This document shows, in pieces, positions 16,524 to 23,101 of a stretch of DNA of 35,746 nucleotides. The notes beneath the pieces were generated by a model that saw nothing but the letters and a program-made list of their open reading frames with translations, had not been told where the DNA came from and did not search any database. The position numbers and the translations under genes are program-made. Source of the DNA: Methylobacterium isbiliense (GTDB lineage: Bacteria; Pseudomonadota; Alphaproteobacteria; Rhizobiales; Beijerinckiaceae); NCBI RefSeq assembly GCF_022179325.1, contig NZ_BPQQ01000055.1:1-35746 (forward strand), read 5' to 3'. Each line of letters opens with the position of its first letter. The first letter of the stretch is position 1.

Positions 16524-16772
16524 GTGAGCCCCATGCGCTCCCTCGCCCTCGTCCTCGCGTTCACCGCCTGCGGGCTTGCGGGCGCCCGCGCCGACGATGC
16601 GGCGGCCTGCCGCGACGGGATCGCGGAGATCCGCGCCGCGCTGGACAAGGCGCCGCCCGAGCCGGCCGCCGGCCGCCTGAGGAAGGCCCTGCGGGTGGCC
16701 GAGCGCGAGGCGCGCGAGGGCGAGTTCGACGAGTGCCTGGACGCCGTCCGGGACGCCAGGGCCGGCCGATGA
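16524..16772 (+). CDS. Small exported protein of the PQQ/lanthanide-type ABC operon
   Basis: 82-aa protein with a signal peptide (MRSLALVLAFTACGLAGARA) and a short helical mature region of about 58 residues with two cysteines (AACRDG and DECLDA) that could form one disulfide between helices. The GTG at 16524 is chosen because a strong GGAGGA sits five nt upstream; an ATG at 16497 upstream has no ribosome site. The stop overlaps the ATPase ATG, so it is co-translated with the transporter. Function unknown; a periplasmic accessory of the ABC system is the natural inference. Confidence 0.72.
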   Translation: MSPMRSLALVLAFTACGLAGARADDAAACRDGIAEIRAALDKAPPEPAAGRLRKALRVAEREAREGEFDECLDAVRDARAGR

Positions 16773-17533
16773 GCACCGCGCCCGAGGCCACCCAGGCCCC
16801 GGCTCTGCAGGTCGAGCGGGTGAGTCACCGCTTCGGCAGCCGGACTGCCCTCGACGACGTCTCGCTCGCCGTGCCGCAGGGGCAGTTCGTGGCGCTGCTG
16901 GGACCGAACGGCGCGGGCAAGACCACGCTGTTCGCGGTGGTGACGCGGCTCTACGCCAACCAGGACGGGACGGTGGCGATCTTCGGCCACGACCTGACCC
17001 GCGAGCCCTCGCGGGCGCTCGCCCGCCTCGGCGTGGTCTTCCAGGCCCGCACCCTCGACACCGACCTGACGGTGCGCCAGAACCTCCTCTACCACGCCGC
17101 CCTGCACGGCATCGCCCGCCGGGCGGCCGAGGCGCGCATCGCGGCGCTCCTCGGCCGCGTCGGCCTGCTGGAGCGGCGCGACGACAAGATCCGCACGCTC
17201 TCGGGCGGCCAATCGCGGCGCATCGAGATCGCCCGGGCGCTGATCCACGCGCCCGACCTCCTGCTCCTCGACGAGCCGACCGTCGGGCTCGACCTCGAAG
17301 CCCGCGCGGACATCGTCGCCATCGTGCGCGCGCTGGTGCGCGAGGAGGGGCTCTCGGTGCTGTGGGCGACGCACATCTTCGACGAGGTCGAGCCGCAGGA
17401 CCGGGTCGTGGTGCTGCACAAGGGCCGCATCGTGGCCCTCGGGCTCGCGGGCGCGCTCGCCGAGCCCTCGGGTTCCCTGGAGACGTCCTTCCGCCAGATC
17501 ACCGCCGAGGCGGGCCGGAGGCAGGTCGCATGA
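16769..17533 (+). CDS. ABC transporter ATP-binding protein, PQQ-ADH associated (Ped/Lut-like)
   Basis: 254-aa ATPase of an ABC-2 type transporter. Walker A GPNGAGKTT near residues 46-54, Q-loop VVFQARTLDTDLTV, signature LSGGQSRRIEIARAL near 144, Walker B LLLLDEPTVGLD near 167, and switch His in WATHIFDE. Sequence and neighbours fit the ATP-binding subunit described for PQQ-dependent alcohol dehydrogenase systems; homologous systems (PedB in Pseudomonas, the Lut ABC in Methylorubrum) have been linked to lanthanide uptake. The ABC-2 layout is more typical of export, so direction cannot be read from sequence. Overlaps genes on both sides by 4 nt. Confidence 0.9.
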   Translation: MSTAPEATQAPALQVERVSHRFGSRTALDDVSLAVPQGQFVALLGPNGAGKTTLFAVVTRLYANQDGTVAIFGHDLTREPSRALARLGVVFQARTLDTDLTVRQNLLYHAALHGIARRAAEARIAALLGRVGLLERRDDKIRTLSGGQSRRIEIARALIHAPDLLLLDEPTVGLDLEARADIVAIVRALVREEGLSVLWATHIFDEVEPQDRVVVLHKGRIVALGLAGALAEPSGSLETSFRQITAEAGRRQVA

Positions 17534-18402
17534 ACGCCCCCGCGCAAGCTGACCCCACCCAGGTTGCCCCCACCCGCGGCCGGCTCGACGCCGCCGGCTA
17601 CCTGATCTGCTTCCTCGGCATCGTGCGCCGGGAGTTGCTGCGCTTCTTCAACCAGAAGGAGCGGTTCTTCTCCGCCCTGGTGCGGCCGCTCGTCTGGCTC
17701 TTCATCTTCGCGGCCGGTTTCCGCAACACGCTCGGGCTGTCGATCACGCCGCCCTACGAGACCTACGTGCTCTACGAGGTCTACGTGGTGCCGGGCCTCG
17801 CCACGATGATCCAGCTGTTCAACGGCATGCAATCCTCGCTCTCGATGGTCTACGACCGCGAGGTCGGCTCGATGCGGGTGCTGCTCACCAGCCCCTATCC
17901 GCGCTGGAGCCTGCTGCTGGCCAAGCTCGCGGCGGGCGTCGCGGTCTCGATCATCCAGGCCTACGTGTTCCTGGCCATCGCGGCCTTCTGGGAGACCGAC
18001 ATCCCGGCCTGGGGCTACCTCGCGGCGCTACCGGCCTTCATCGCCGCCGGGCTGATGCTCGGGGCGATCGGGCTCTTCCTGTCCTCGCTGGTGCGCCAGC
18101 TCGAGAACTTCGCGAGCGTGATGAACTTCGTGATCTTCCCGATGTTCTTCGCCTCCTCGGCGCTCTACCCGCTCTGGCGGGTGCGGGAATCGAGCGACAC
18201 GCTCTACTGGATCTGCCAGGCGAACCCGTTCACCCATGCGGTGGAACTGGTGCGCTTCGCCCTCTACGGCGCCTTCAACCCGGTCTCCTGCGCGGTCGTG
18301 CTCGGGACCGGCATCGTCTTCTTCACCTTGGCGGTGATCGCCTACGACCCCGGCCGCGGCCTCATGGCCCGGCGCGGCGGCCCGGCCGGCGAGGCCGCCT
18401 GA
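17530..18402 (+). CDS. ABC-2 type permease, PedC/Lut-like
   Basis: 290-aa integral membrane subunit with six predicted helices after a cytoplasmic N-tail: LVRPLVWLFIFAAGF, the loop PPYETYVLYEVYVVPGLATM, SLLLAKLAAGVAVSIIQAY, the LPAFIAAGLMLGAIGLFLSS segment, a helix around FVIFPMFFASSALYPL, and a last helix VVLGTGIVFFTLAVIAY. This is the ABC-2 permease fold, of the branch I know as PedC (alcohol ABC transporter permease). It follows the ATPase with a 4-nt overlap, so the pair forms one transporter. The substrate-binding protein of this system appears about 9.6 kb downstream at 28017-29273 rather than in the operon. Confidence 0.88.
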   Translation: MNAPAQADPTQVAPTRGRLDAAGYLICFLGIVRRELLRFFNQKERFFSALVRPLVWLFIFAAGFRNTLGLSITPPYETYVLYEVYVVPGLATMIQLFNGMQSSLSMVYDREVGSMRVLLTSPYPRWSLLLAKLAAGVAVSIIQAYVFLAIAAFWETDIPAWGYLAALPAFIAAGLMLGAIGLFLSSLVRQLENFASVMNFVIFPMFFASSALYPLWRVRESSDTLYWICQANPFTHAVELVRFALYGAFNPVSCAVVLGTGIVFFTLAVIAYDPGRGLMARRGGPAGEAA

Positions 18403-18421
18403 CCACGCGAGACAAGGGCTC

Positions 18422-19027
18422 ATGCTCCGCCACCTCCTCCTCGCCGCCACCCTCACGGCCTCCGGTGCGGCCCTCGCCCAGCCGAAGCCGGACCCGACCT
18501 GGCCCTGCACGCAGCGCAAGGTCACGACGCTCGGCCCTGGCGCCGTCTGGACCGGGCCGGACGTCACGCAGGCGCTCAAGGACTGGGGCGGCGACCGCGA
18601 GGCCGCGCAGCTCGCCCAGAAGCTCGCCTCGCGCCGCACTCCCCTGGAGGAGGCCGACGGCCTGATCGCCGACTTCGCCGAAAAGGCCGGGCCGGAGAAG
18701 GCCGAGCGCCTCACCCGGGTCTTCGCCGGGGTGTTCGAGGTGGTGAACGGCGAGCGCGACAAGGTGATGGCCGGCATCACGCGCTACGCCCGCGGCCAGC
18801 GCGTCATGGCCGAGCGCATCCGCGAGGAGGCGAGCCAGATCAGCGAGATCAAGACCTCGCCCGACGTCAAGGAGACGAAGGAACTCGCCGAGCTGGAGAG
18901 CCGGTTCAACTGGGACAAGCGCATCTTCCAGGAGCGCAGCCAGTCCCTGGCCTATGTCTGCGAGGTGCCGACCCTGCTGGAGCAGCGCCTCGGCGAGATC
19001 GCCCGGAAGATCCAGGCGAAGCTCTGA
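18422..19027 (+). CDS. Conserved exported helical protein at the end of the ABC operon
   Basis: 201-aa exported protein. Signal peptide of about 19 residues ending ...GAALA, then PDPTWPCTQRKV and a mostly helical domain (EAADGL..., KAERLTRVFAGVFEVVNGER, ELAELESRFNWDKRIFQERS, VPTLLEQRLGEIARKIQAKL). Two cysteines in the mature chain (WPCTQ and YVCEV) may pair. The family is unnamed as far as I know, but proteins of this kind end PQQ-linked ABC operons, and its position matches the last exported gene of the Lut cluster. It starts 19 nt after the permease and converges with the pentapeptide-repeat gene. Function unknown. Confidence 0.78.
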   Translation: MLRHLLLAATLTASGAALAQPKPDPTWPCTQRKVTTLGPGAVWTGPDVTQALKDWGGDREAAQLAQKLASRRTPLEEADGLIADFAEKAGPEKAERLTRVFAGVFEVVNGERDKVMAGITRYARGQRVMAERIREEASQISEIKTSPDVKETKELAELESRFNWDKRIFQERSQSLAYVCEVPTLLEQRLGEIARKIQAKL

Positions 19028-19045
19028 GGCCCGCCCGCGCGGTCC

Positions 19046-19846
19046 TCAGTTCCGCAGCGCCCGGTCGGCATTCACCACGGCATCGAAGCCCCGCGCCGCC
19101 TCCGCGCCCTCCAGGCGCAGCAGCCGGGCGCCGCCGACATCGGCCCCCGCCCAGGCGGAGCCGGCGAGGCGCGCGCCCGTGAGGTCGGCGCCCGACAGGT
19201 CGGCCCCCGTCAGGTTCGCCTCCGTGAGGTCCGCGCCCCTGAGGCTCGCGAAGTCGAGCTTGGCCCGCGACAGGTCGGCACCGGCGAGGTCCGCCCCGTC
19301 GAGCTTGGCCGAGACCAGCACCGCCCGGATCAGGCCCATCGACTGGTTGCGCATGTCGGCCCCGCCGCGCGCCCGGCGCAGGTTCGCCCCGGTGAGGTCG
19401 GCCCCGGTGAGGTCCGCCACCAGGCGCGCCTGCGACAGGTCGGCCCGGACCAGCACGGCGTTGCGGGCCTGCATCGCAAACAGGCTGGCGCCGCCGAGCT
19501 TGGCCTGCGTGAGGTCGGCGCCGAGCGCCCAGGCCTGATCGAGGGTGGCGCCGGAGAGGTCGGCCCCGACGAGCCGCGTCCTGTTCAGGCGGGCGAGGCG
19601 CAGGTTCGCCCCGCGCAGGTCGAGGCCCGAGAGATCGAGACCCGACAACCGCTTGCCCGAGAGATCGAGGGGCCGTCCGGCCGCCTCCCGGACCATCGCC
19701 TCCACCGCCGCGCGGGTGGTCTCGGCCCCGGCCATCTCGGGCGAGGTCAGGTCGATGTGGCGCATCATGTCCTGCGCGACCGCTCCCTGCGCCGCCGAGA
19801 GCCCCAGCACGGCCAGCGCGCCTGCCGCGCGGCGTCCCCACCCCAT
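19046..19846 (-). CDS. Exported pentapeptide-repeat protein
   Basis: 266-aa protein with a signal peptide (first ~24 residues, ending AAQGAVAQ) followed by roughly 25-30 pentapeptide repeats A(D/N)Lxx, such as LDLSGLDLRGANLRLARL and the block GADLTEANLTGADLSGADLT. These form a right-handed quadrilateral beta-helix. Most well-studied members are cytoplasmic DNA-gyrase mimics; the signal peptide here argues for a periplasmic scaffold or binding role. ATG at 19846 has GGAGG 8 nt upstream. Converges on the ABC operon with 18 nt between stops. A short C-terminal tail (about 25 residues) is not repeat-like. Confidence 0.88.
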   Translation of the reverse strand: MGWGRRAAGALAVLGLSAAQGAVAQDMMRHIDLTSPEMAGAETTRAAVEAMVREAAGRPLDLSGKRLSGLDLSGLDLRGANLRLARLNRTRLVGADLSGATLDQAWALGADLTQAKLGGASLFAMQARNAVLVRADLSQARLVADLTGADLTGANLRRARGGADMRNQSMGLIRAVLVSAKLDGADLAGADLSRAKLDFASLRGADLTEANLTGADLSGADLTGARLAGSAWAGADVGGARLLRLEGAEAARGFDAVVNADRALRN

Positions 19847-20101
19847 CGCGATCGCCTCCCCGGCAGCGGCTCTCGGCCGCCTATCCGGGCATCAGACGCG
19901 GGGGCCTGCCGCTGGGCAAGCCGGAGCGCAATCCGAGGGCGCGTGCCTCACGGCATCGTGACCCTCTCGGCCGGCCCTGCGCGCGTGCCCTAACCCTTTG
20001 TCGCGCCTGAGAACCGAAGCCCTCGGCCCGCCGTTGAGGAGGTCCCCGCCCGCCGCCGGCCCAAACCGGCGCGATGCCATTCTTGACAGGAGATGACCCT
20101 C

Positions 20102-20449
20102 ATGCGCATCACCATCGCCGTGACGACCGCCCTTCTGGCGGCATCCGCCACCGCGCCGGCCCTCGCGAGCCCGTGCGGCGAGCAGATCGCCACCATCGAG
20201 CGCAGGCTCGACAGCCCGGGGGCTGCCTCCGTCACGGGCAGCACTGGCACGCAGACCGGTTCGCCCCGCGCCCTGCCGACGCCGCCCGGCGGACAGCCGA
20301 GCGACCCGAGCGTCACGCCGAGTCCGGACAAGATCGCGCAGGCGCGGGACCTGATCGCGAAGGCGCGCGCGCAGGACAAGGCCGGTCAGACCGACGCCTG
20401 CGAATCCACCATGAGCCAAGCCAAGACGCTGATCGGCGCGCTGCCCTGA
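20102..20449 (+). CDS. Small exported hypothetical protein
   Basis: 115-aa protein with a signal peptide (ITIAVTTALLAASATAPALA). The mature chain has two cysteines (SPCGEQ and DACEST), a middle linker rich in Pro, Gly, Ser and Thr, and a C-terminal helix DKIAQARDLIAKARAQDKAG. I do not recognise the family; similar small periplasmic proteins with a conserved Cys pair are common in this group of bacteria. ATG at 20102 chosen for AGGAG at 20088-20092 (9-nt spacing); the ATG at 20093 touches that site and is too close. Confidence 0.7.
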   Translation: MRITIAVTTALLAASATAPALASPCGEQIATIERRLDSPGAASVTGSTGTQTGSPRALPTPPGGQPSDPSVTPSPDKIAQARDLIAKARAQDKAGQTDACESTMSQAKTLIGALP

Positions 20450-20485
20450 TCGCAGCCTGCGGTCAGTGCCCCACCCGGGACAGGC

Positions 20486-20737
20486 CTACGGGGCGTTGGC
20501 CGAAACCGTCGCGGACGGCGCGAGGCTCGCCGTCCGGCGCCGTTCGCAGCCGATCTTCAGGTAGTTGGTCGCGCGGTCCAGGAGGCCCGACTGCGCCGCC
20601 AGCGTCTCGCCCTGCATCATGCAGGTGATGGGCGAGGGCGCGGGCGCCACGAACACGTCGAGGGCCGTATCGCGGGAGCAGTCGGGCGCCGCGAGGGTCT
20701 TGGCGCAAACGAGCGCGACGGTGAGGAAATCGGCCAT
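20486..20737 (-). CDS. Small conserved hypothetical protein
   Basis: 83-aa protein beginning MADFLTVALVCAKTLAAPDC, with three cysteines (VCAKT, PDCSR, ITCMM) and a fourth in KIGCERR. No clear signal peptide cleavage site, though the N-terminus is hydrophobic. It reads like a family of short Methylobacterium proteins of unknown function, an impression I cannot verify here. The ATG at 20737 has GGAGG four nt upstream on the minus strand; longer in-frame extensions upstream have no protein-like character. Convergent with the preceding exported gene, divergent from the GG-motif peptide. Confidence 0.62.
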   Translation of the reverse strand: MADFLTVALVCAKTLAAPDCSRDTALDVFVAPAPSPITCMMQGETLAAQSGLLDRATNYLKIGCERRRTASLAPSATVSANAP

Positions 20738-20865
20738 GCCACCTCCACCGGCCACATCCTGATACGCATCGGCAGCCCCCGGGCCGGGCGAAGGCCTGCC
20801 GTACTCAATGCCGGCGAGGCGATTCGCGTGCCATGCCGGGTCCAAGGCCAAACGTCGCGACCTTA

Positions 20866-20880
20866 TGCTGCACTGCAGCA
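20866..20880. promoter_or_regulatory. Palindrome in divergent spacer
   Basis: Perfect TGCTGCA-C-TGCAGCA palindrome (7-bp arms, 1-bp centre), lying in the 270-nt spacer between two divergent small genes. Possible operator; no regulator is suggested by the sequence. Confidence 0.3.
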
Positions 20881-21007
20881 ACACCCGCACGAACGGATCG
20901 GGACCCAGCCGTGCCGGGCCTCGCCCCGTGCGGCATTGCACATCCGCCCAATCGACCGAGGGTCATCCTCTCTCTCGTGGCAGTCGTCGCCATCATGGAG
21001 AGTAGAG

Positions 21008-21190
21008 ATGCTCAAGTCCCTCAAGTCCAAGCCGGTGCAGAAGCCCGAGGACAAGTCCGAGATCTTGTCGGATGCCGATCTCGATCACGTGTCCGGCGGC
21101 CTCAACCCGCAGCCGCTGCCGCCGCGGTGGCTGTTCAGCAGCTTCCGGATCCAGGCCCTGGTGCTTCCGAAGCTGTTCGTCTCGCGCTGA
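21008..21190 (+). CDS. Small peptide with double-glycine leader-like motif and LNPQPLPP core
   Basis: 60-aa peptide. Residues 1-31 resemble a bacteriocin/RiPP leader: a lysine-rich start, then SEILSDADLDHVSGG, which matches the pattern L-S-x-x-E/D-L-x-x-V-S-G-G cleaved by C39 peptidase transporters. After the GG come LNPQPLPPRW and a hydrophobic/basic tail (LFSSFRIQALVLPKLFVSR). I recall the (A)LNPQPLPP motif as recurring in short bacterial peptides without known function. Ribosome site GGAG at 20998-21001 is six nt before the ATG. No peptidase-ABC transporter, lanthipeptide synthetase or other RiPP enzyme is nearby, so maturation is unproven; a plain small protein is the alternative. Confidence 0.68.
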   Translation: MLKSLKSKPVQKPEDKSEILSDADLDHVSGGLNPQPLPPRWLFSSFRIQALVLPKLFVSR

Positions 21191-21526
21191 CGCGGACGCT
21201 GCTGCGCCGGAGTCCGGCGGGCCGCCCGATCCGGCGGCGGGCGGCCCTCTCCGAGGCACGCAGAGGAAGGGCCGTCCGCGCCGGTCCCTCCGTCCATCAT
21301 CGCCCTCACGGCGCGCGCGCTCGCACGTCGATCGTCCGACGCCGCGCGCCGCCAGCTCACTTCGATCGTCGCTCGTTTCGGCTTGACTTTGTCGACACTG
21401 GTGCAAGTTGACTATCGGAGTCGATATTGCGCCAGATCGTTTACAATTCGGAAACAAATTTCTTCCGCAAATTCGAAACCATTGCCTGCCGGCGGGGTTT
21501 ATGGGCGTCACGAAAGGAGGACACCC
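21191..21526. other. Intergenic region before the His/Trp repeat protein
   Basis: 336 nt. The first ~170 nt are GC-rich with no supported gene. From about 21380 the DNA is AT-richer and contains two TTGACT hexamers (21383-21388 and 21408-21413), 25 bp apart, without convincing -10 partners. CGGAA (21450) and TTCCG (21464) form a short inverted repeat. A strong ribosome site AAAGGAGG at 21513-21520 belongs to the next gene. Probably a promoter region. Confidence 0.4.
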
Positions 21527-21859
21527 ATGCGACTGAAGTTGGCAGGCGCGGCACTCCTCGCGCTCGGAACCGTGTTCGGCACCGGATCGGCCGCCGAGGC
21601 CAGGGACGGTTGTGGTCCCGGCTTCCATCGCGGCTATTACGGCTGGTGCCGGCCGAACCTCCGGCCCTACGCCTATCGCCCGGTCTACTACGCCCGTCCG
21701 ATCTATTACGCCCGTCCGGTCGTGTACGGCTACGGCTGGCGCAGGCCCTGGGGCTGGCGTCACGCGGGCTGGCACCGCCCGCATTACGGTTGGCGCCATG
21801 CCGGGTGGCATCGCCCGCATTACGGCTGGCGCCACGCCGGCTGGCATCGCCGCTGGTAG
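21527..21859 (+). CDS. Exported His/Trp/Tyr-rich repeat protein
   Basis: 110-aa protein with a signal peptide (first ~24 residues, GAALLALGTVFGTGSAAEA) and a mature part made of low-complexity repeats: RDGCGPGFHRGYYGWCRPN, several RPxYYARP units, and 2.75 copies of a 12-residue GWRHAGWHRPHY unit. Proteins of this kind, starting with a GCGPGxHRGxxGxC motif, are widespread in Methylobacterium and Bradyrhizobium relatives and have no known function. Density of His, Trp and Tyr suggests metal or surface binding. The Shine-Dalgarno AAAGGAGG is near perfect (6-nt spacing), so expression may be high. Confidence 0.8.
   Translation: MRLKLAGAALLALGTVFGTGSAAEARDGCGPGFHRGYYGWCRPNLRPYAYRPVYYARPIYYARPVVYGYGWRRPWGWRHAGWHRPHYGWRHAGWHRPHYGWRHAGWHRRW
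21752..21856 (+). repeat. 36-bp tandem repeat inside coding sequence
   Basis: Two full units (21752-21787, 21788-21823) and a partial third (21824-21856), encoding GWRHAGWHRPHY twice and then GWRHAGWHRRW. Units differ mainly at third codon positions, meaning the duplication is old enough to have drifted while the protein was kept. Confidence 0.85.
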
Positions 21860-21992
21860 GTGACGGGAGCGGGCCGGCACAGCGGTGCCGGCCCGCCGCT
21901 CCGGGCGGCCGGGGCCGCCCGGTCTCATCCGCGCGCCGAAGCCCGGCCGCGCCGGTCGGCCGATCCCGAGGCAGCGCCCAGATGGCTACGGG

Positions 21993-22763
21993 TCAGCGGC
22001 GGTGCACGGCGAAGTTGCCGAAGGCCTGCATGGTCGGCATGATCTGCAGCCGGTTGACGTTCAGGTGCCGCGGCAGCACGCAGGACCAGAAGATGGTCTC
22101 GGCGATGTCCTCGGCGGACATCGGCGTCAAGCCCTCGTACGGCTTGGCCGCCTGAGCGGCATCGCCCTGGAACCGCACCAGCGAGAACTCCGTCTCGGCG
22201 AGACCGGGCTCGATGTTGGTGACGCGCACCTGCTTGCCGATCAGATCGGCGCGCAGGTTGAGGGCGAACTGCTTCACGAACGCCTTGGTGGCGCCGTAGA
22301 CGTTGCCGCCCGGATACGGGTAGTCGCCCGCCACCGAGCCGAGGAGCACGACGTGGCCCTCGTCGCGCGCCACCATGCCCGGCAGGAGCGCGTTCACGGT
22401 GTAGAGAAGGCCGTTCACGTTGGTGGCGATCATCTGCTCCCAGTTGCTCATCTGCGCCTGCTGGGCGGGCTCCAGGCCGAGCGCCAGCCCGGCATTGGCG
22501 ATGCAGACGTTCGGTGCCGCGAAGCCGGCCGGGAGGGAGGCGACGAGCGCCGTCACCGCGTCGCGGTCGGTCACGTCGAGTTCGGCCACGTGGCAGCGTT
22601 CGCCGAGTTCGCTCTTGAGCGCATCCAGGCGCTCCCGGCGGCGGCCGGTGCCGATCACGCGGGCGCCGGCCTCGGCGAAGCGCCGGCACACGGCCGCGCC
22701 GAAGCCGGCGGTCGCGCCGGTGACGAACACGGTCAGATTCGTCGGGTCCAGCATGGGAATCAT
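21993..22763 (-). CDS. SDR-family NADP-dependent oxidoreductase (YdfG-like)
   Basis: 256-aa classical short-chain dehydrogenase. Cofactor motif TGATAGFG near residue 15; RRRERLDAL with Arg favouring NADP; LDVTD near 65; NAG in CIANAGLAL near 90; catalytic Asn in NVNGLL; Ser in LLGSVAG; and YGATK (Tyr/Lys pair) near 157. The C-terminus resembles E. coli YdfG, an NADP-dependent 3-hydroxy acid / malonic semialdehyde reductase, so a similar small-alcohol or hydroxy-acid substrate is likely. Ribosome site AGGAG is seven nt before the ATG at 22763. It stands alone, with no clear operon partner. Confidence 0.88.
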   Translation of the reverse strand: MIPMLDPTNLTVFVTGATAGFGAAVCRRFAEAGARVIGTGRRRERLDALKSELGERCHVAELDVTDRDAVTALVASLPAGFAAPNVCIANAGLALGLEPAQQAQMSNWEQMIATNVNGLLYTVNALLPGMVARDEGHVVLLGSVAGDYPYPGGNVYGATKAFVKQFALNLRADLIGKQVRVTNIEPGLAETEFSLVRFQGDAAQAAKPYEGLTPMSAEDIAETIFWSCVLPRHLNVNRLQIMPTMQAFGNFAVHRR

Positions 22764-22828
22764 CGCGTCGCTCCTGCCTCAGGGCCATACCTGACGGGGG
22801 CGCGGCCCGTTTCAAGCGGCGCGGCGGC

Positions 22829-22957
22829 TCAGCGGTGCCGGTCCAGCAGCGGCCATGCGAGCAGCAGCGCGAGGGACAGGACGATCGCCAGGGGGCCCGG
22901 CAGCAGGAGCAGCAGGGCGAGAGCCAGCACGGTGGCGAGGGCCGCAGCGAAGCGCAT
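22829..22957 (-). CDS. Predicted 42-aa membrane peptide
   Basis: Short reading frame encoding a strongly hydrophobic peptide: MRFAAALATVLALALLLLLP, then GPLAIVLSLALLLAWPLLDR and a basic end. It could form one or two membrane helices. No clear ribosome site precedes the ATG, and short hydrophobic frames arise by chance in GC-rich DNA (Leu and Ala codons), so support is limited. It lies between the SDR gene and the porin, on the same strand as both. Confidence 0.4.
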   Translation of the reverse strand: MRFAAALATVLALALLLLLPGPLAIVLSLALLLAWPLLDRHR

Positions 22958-23101
22958 CGGATGAGACCGGCGAGGGACGGCGCGACCCTTGAAATCGTGC
23001 CGCCGCCGCCTGCGTCAACCGCGCCCGGCCCTCACCGAGGCTGCGCCGACGCGGCGTGACGGGTCGGCGCGCGTGCGCCGGCCCCTTGCGCCGGCCATGC
23101 C

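Noticed and set aside
16280-16768. N-terminal extension of the ABC ATPase frame
   Set aside because: Extension overlaps two real exported-protein genes and is Arg-rich; ATG at 16769 begins a normal ATPase.
19892-20419. Minus-strand frames over the small exported gene and its upstream spacer
   Set aside because: Arg/Gly-rich, no ribosome site, and they cover a gene with a good signal peptide on the plus strand.
23065-23080. CGGCGC-GCGT-GCGCCG hairpin after the porin stop
   Set aside because: Short GC stem with no T-run; such palindromes are common by chance at this GC level.
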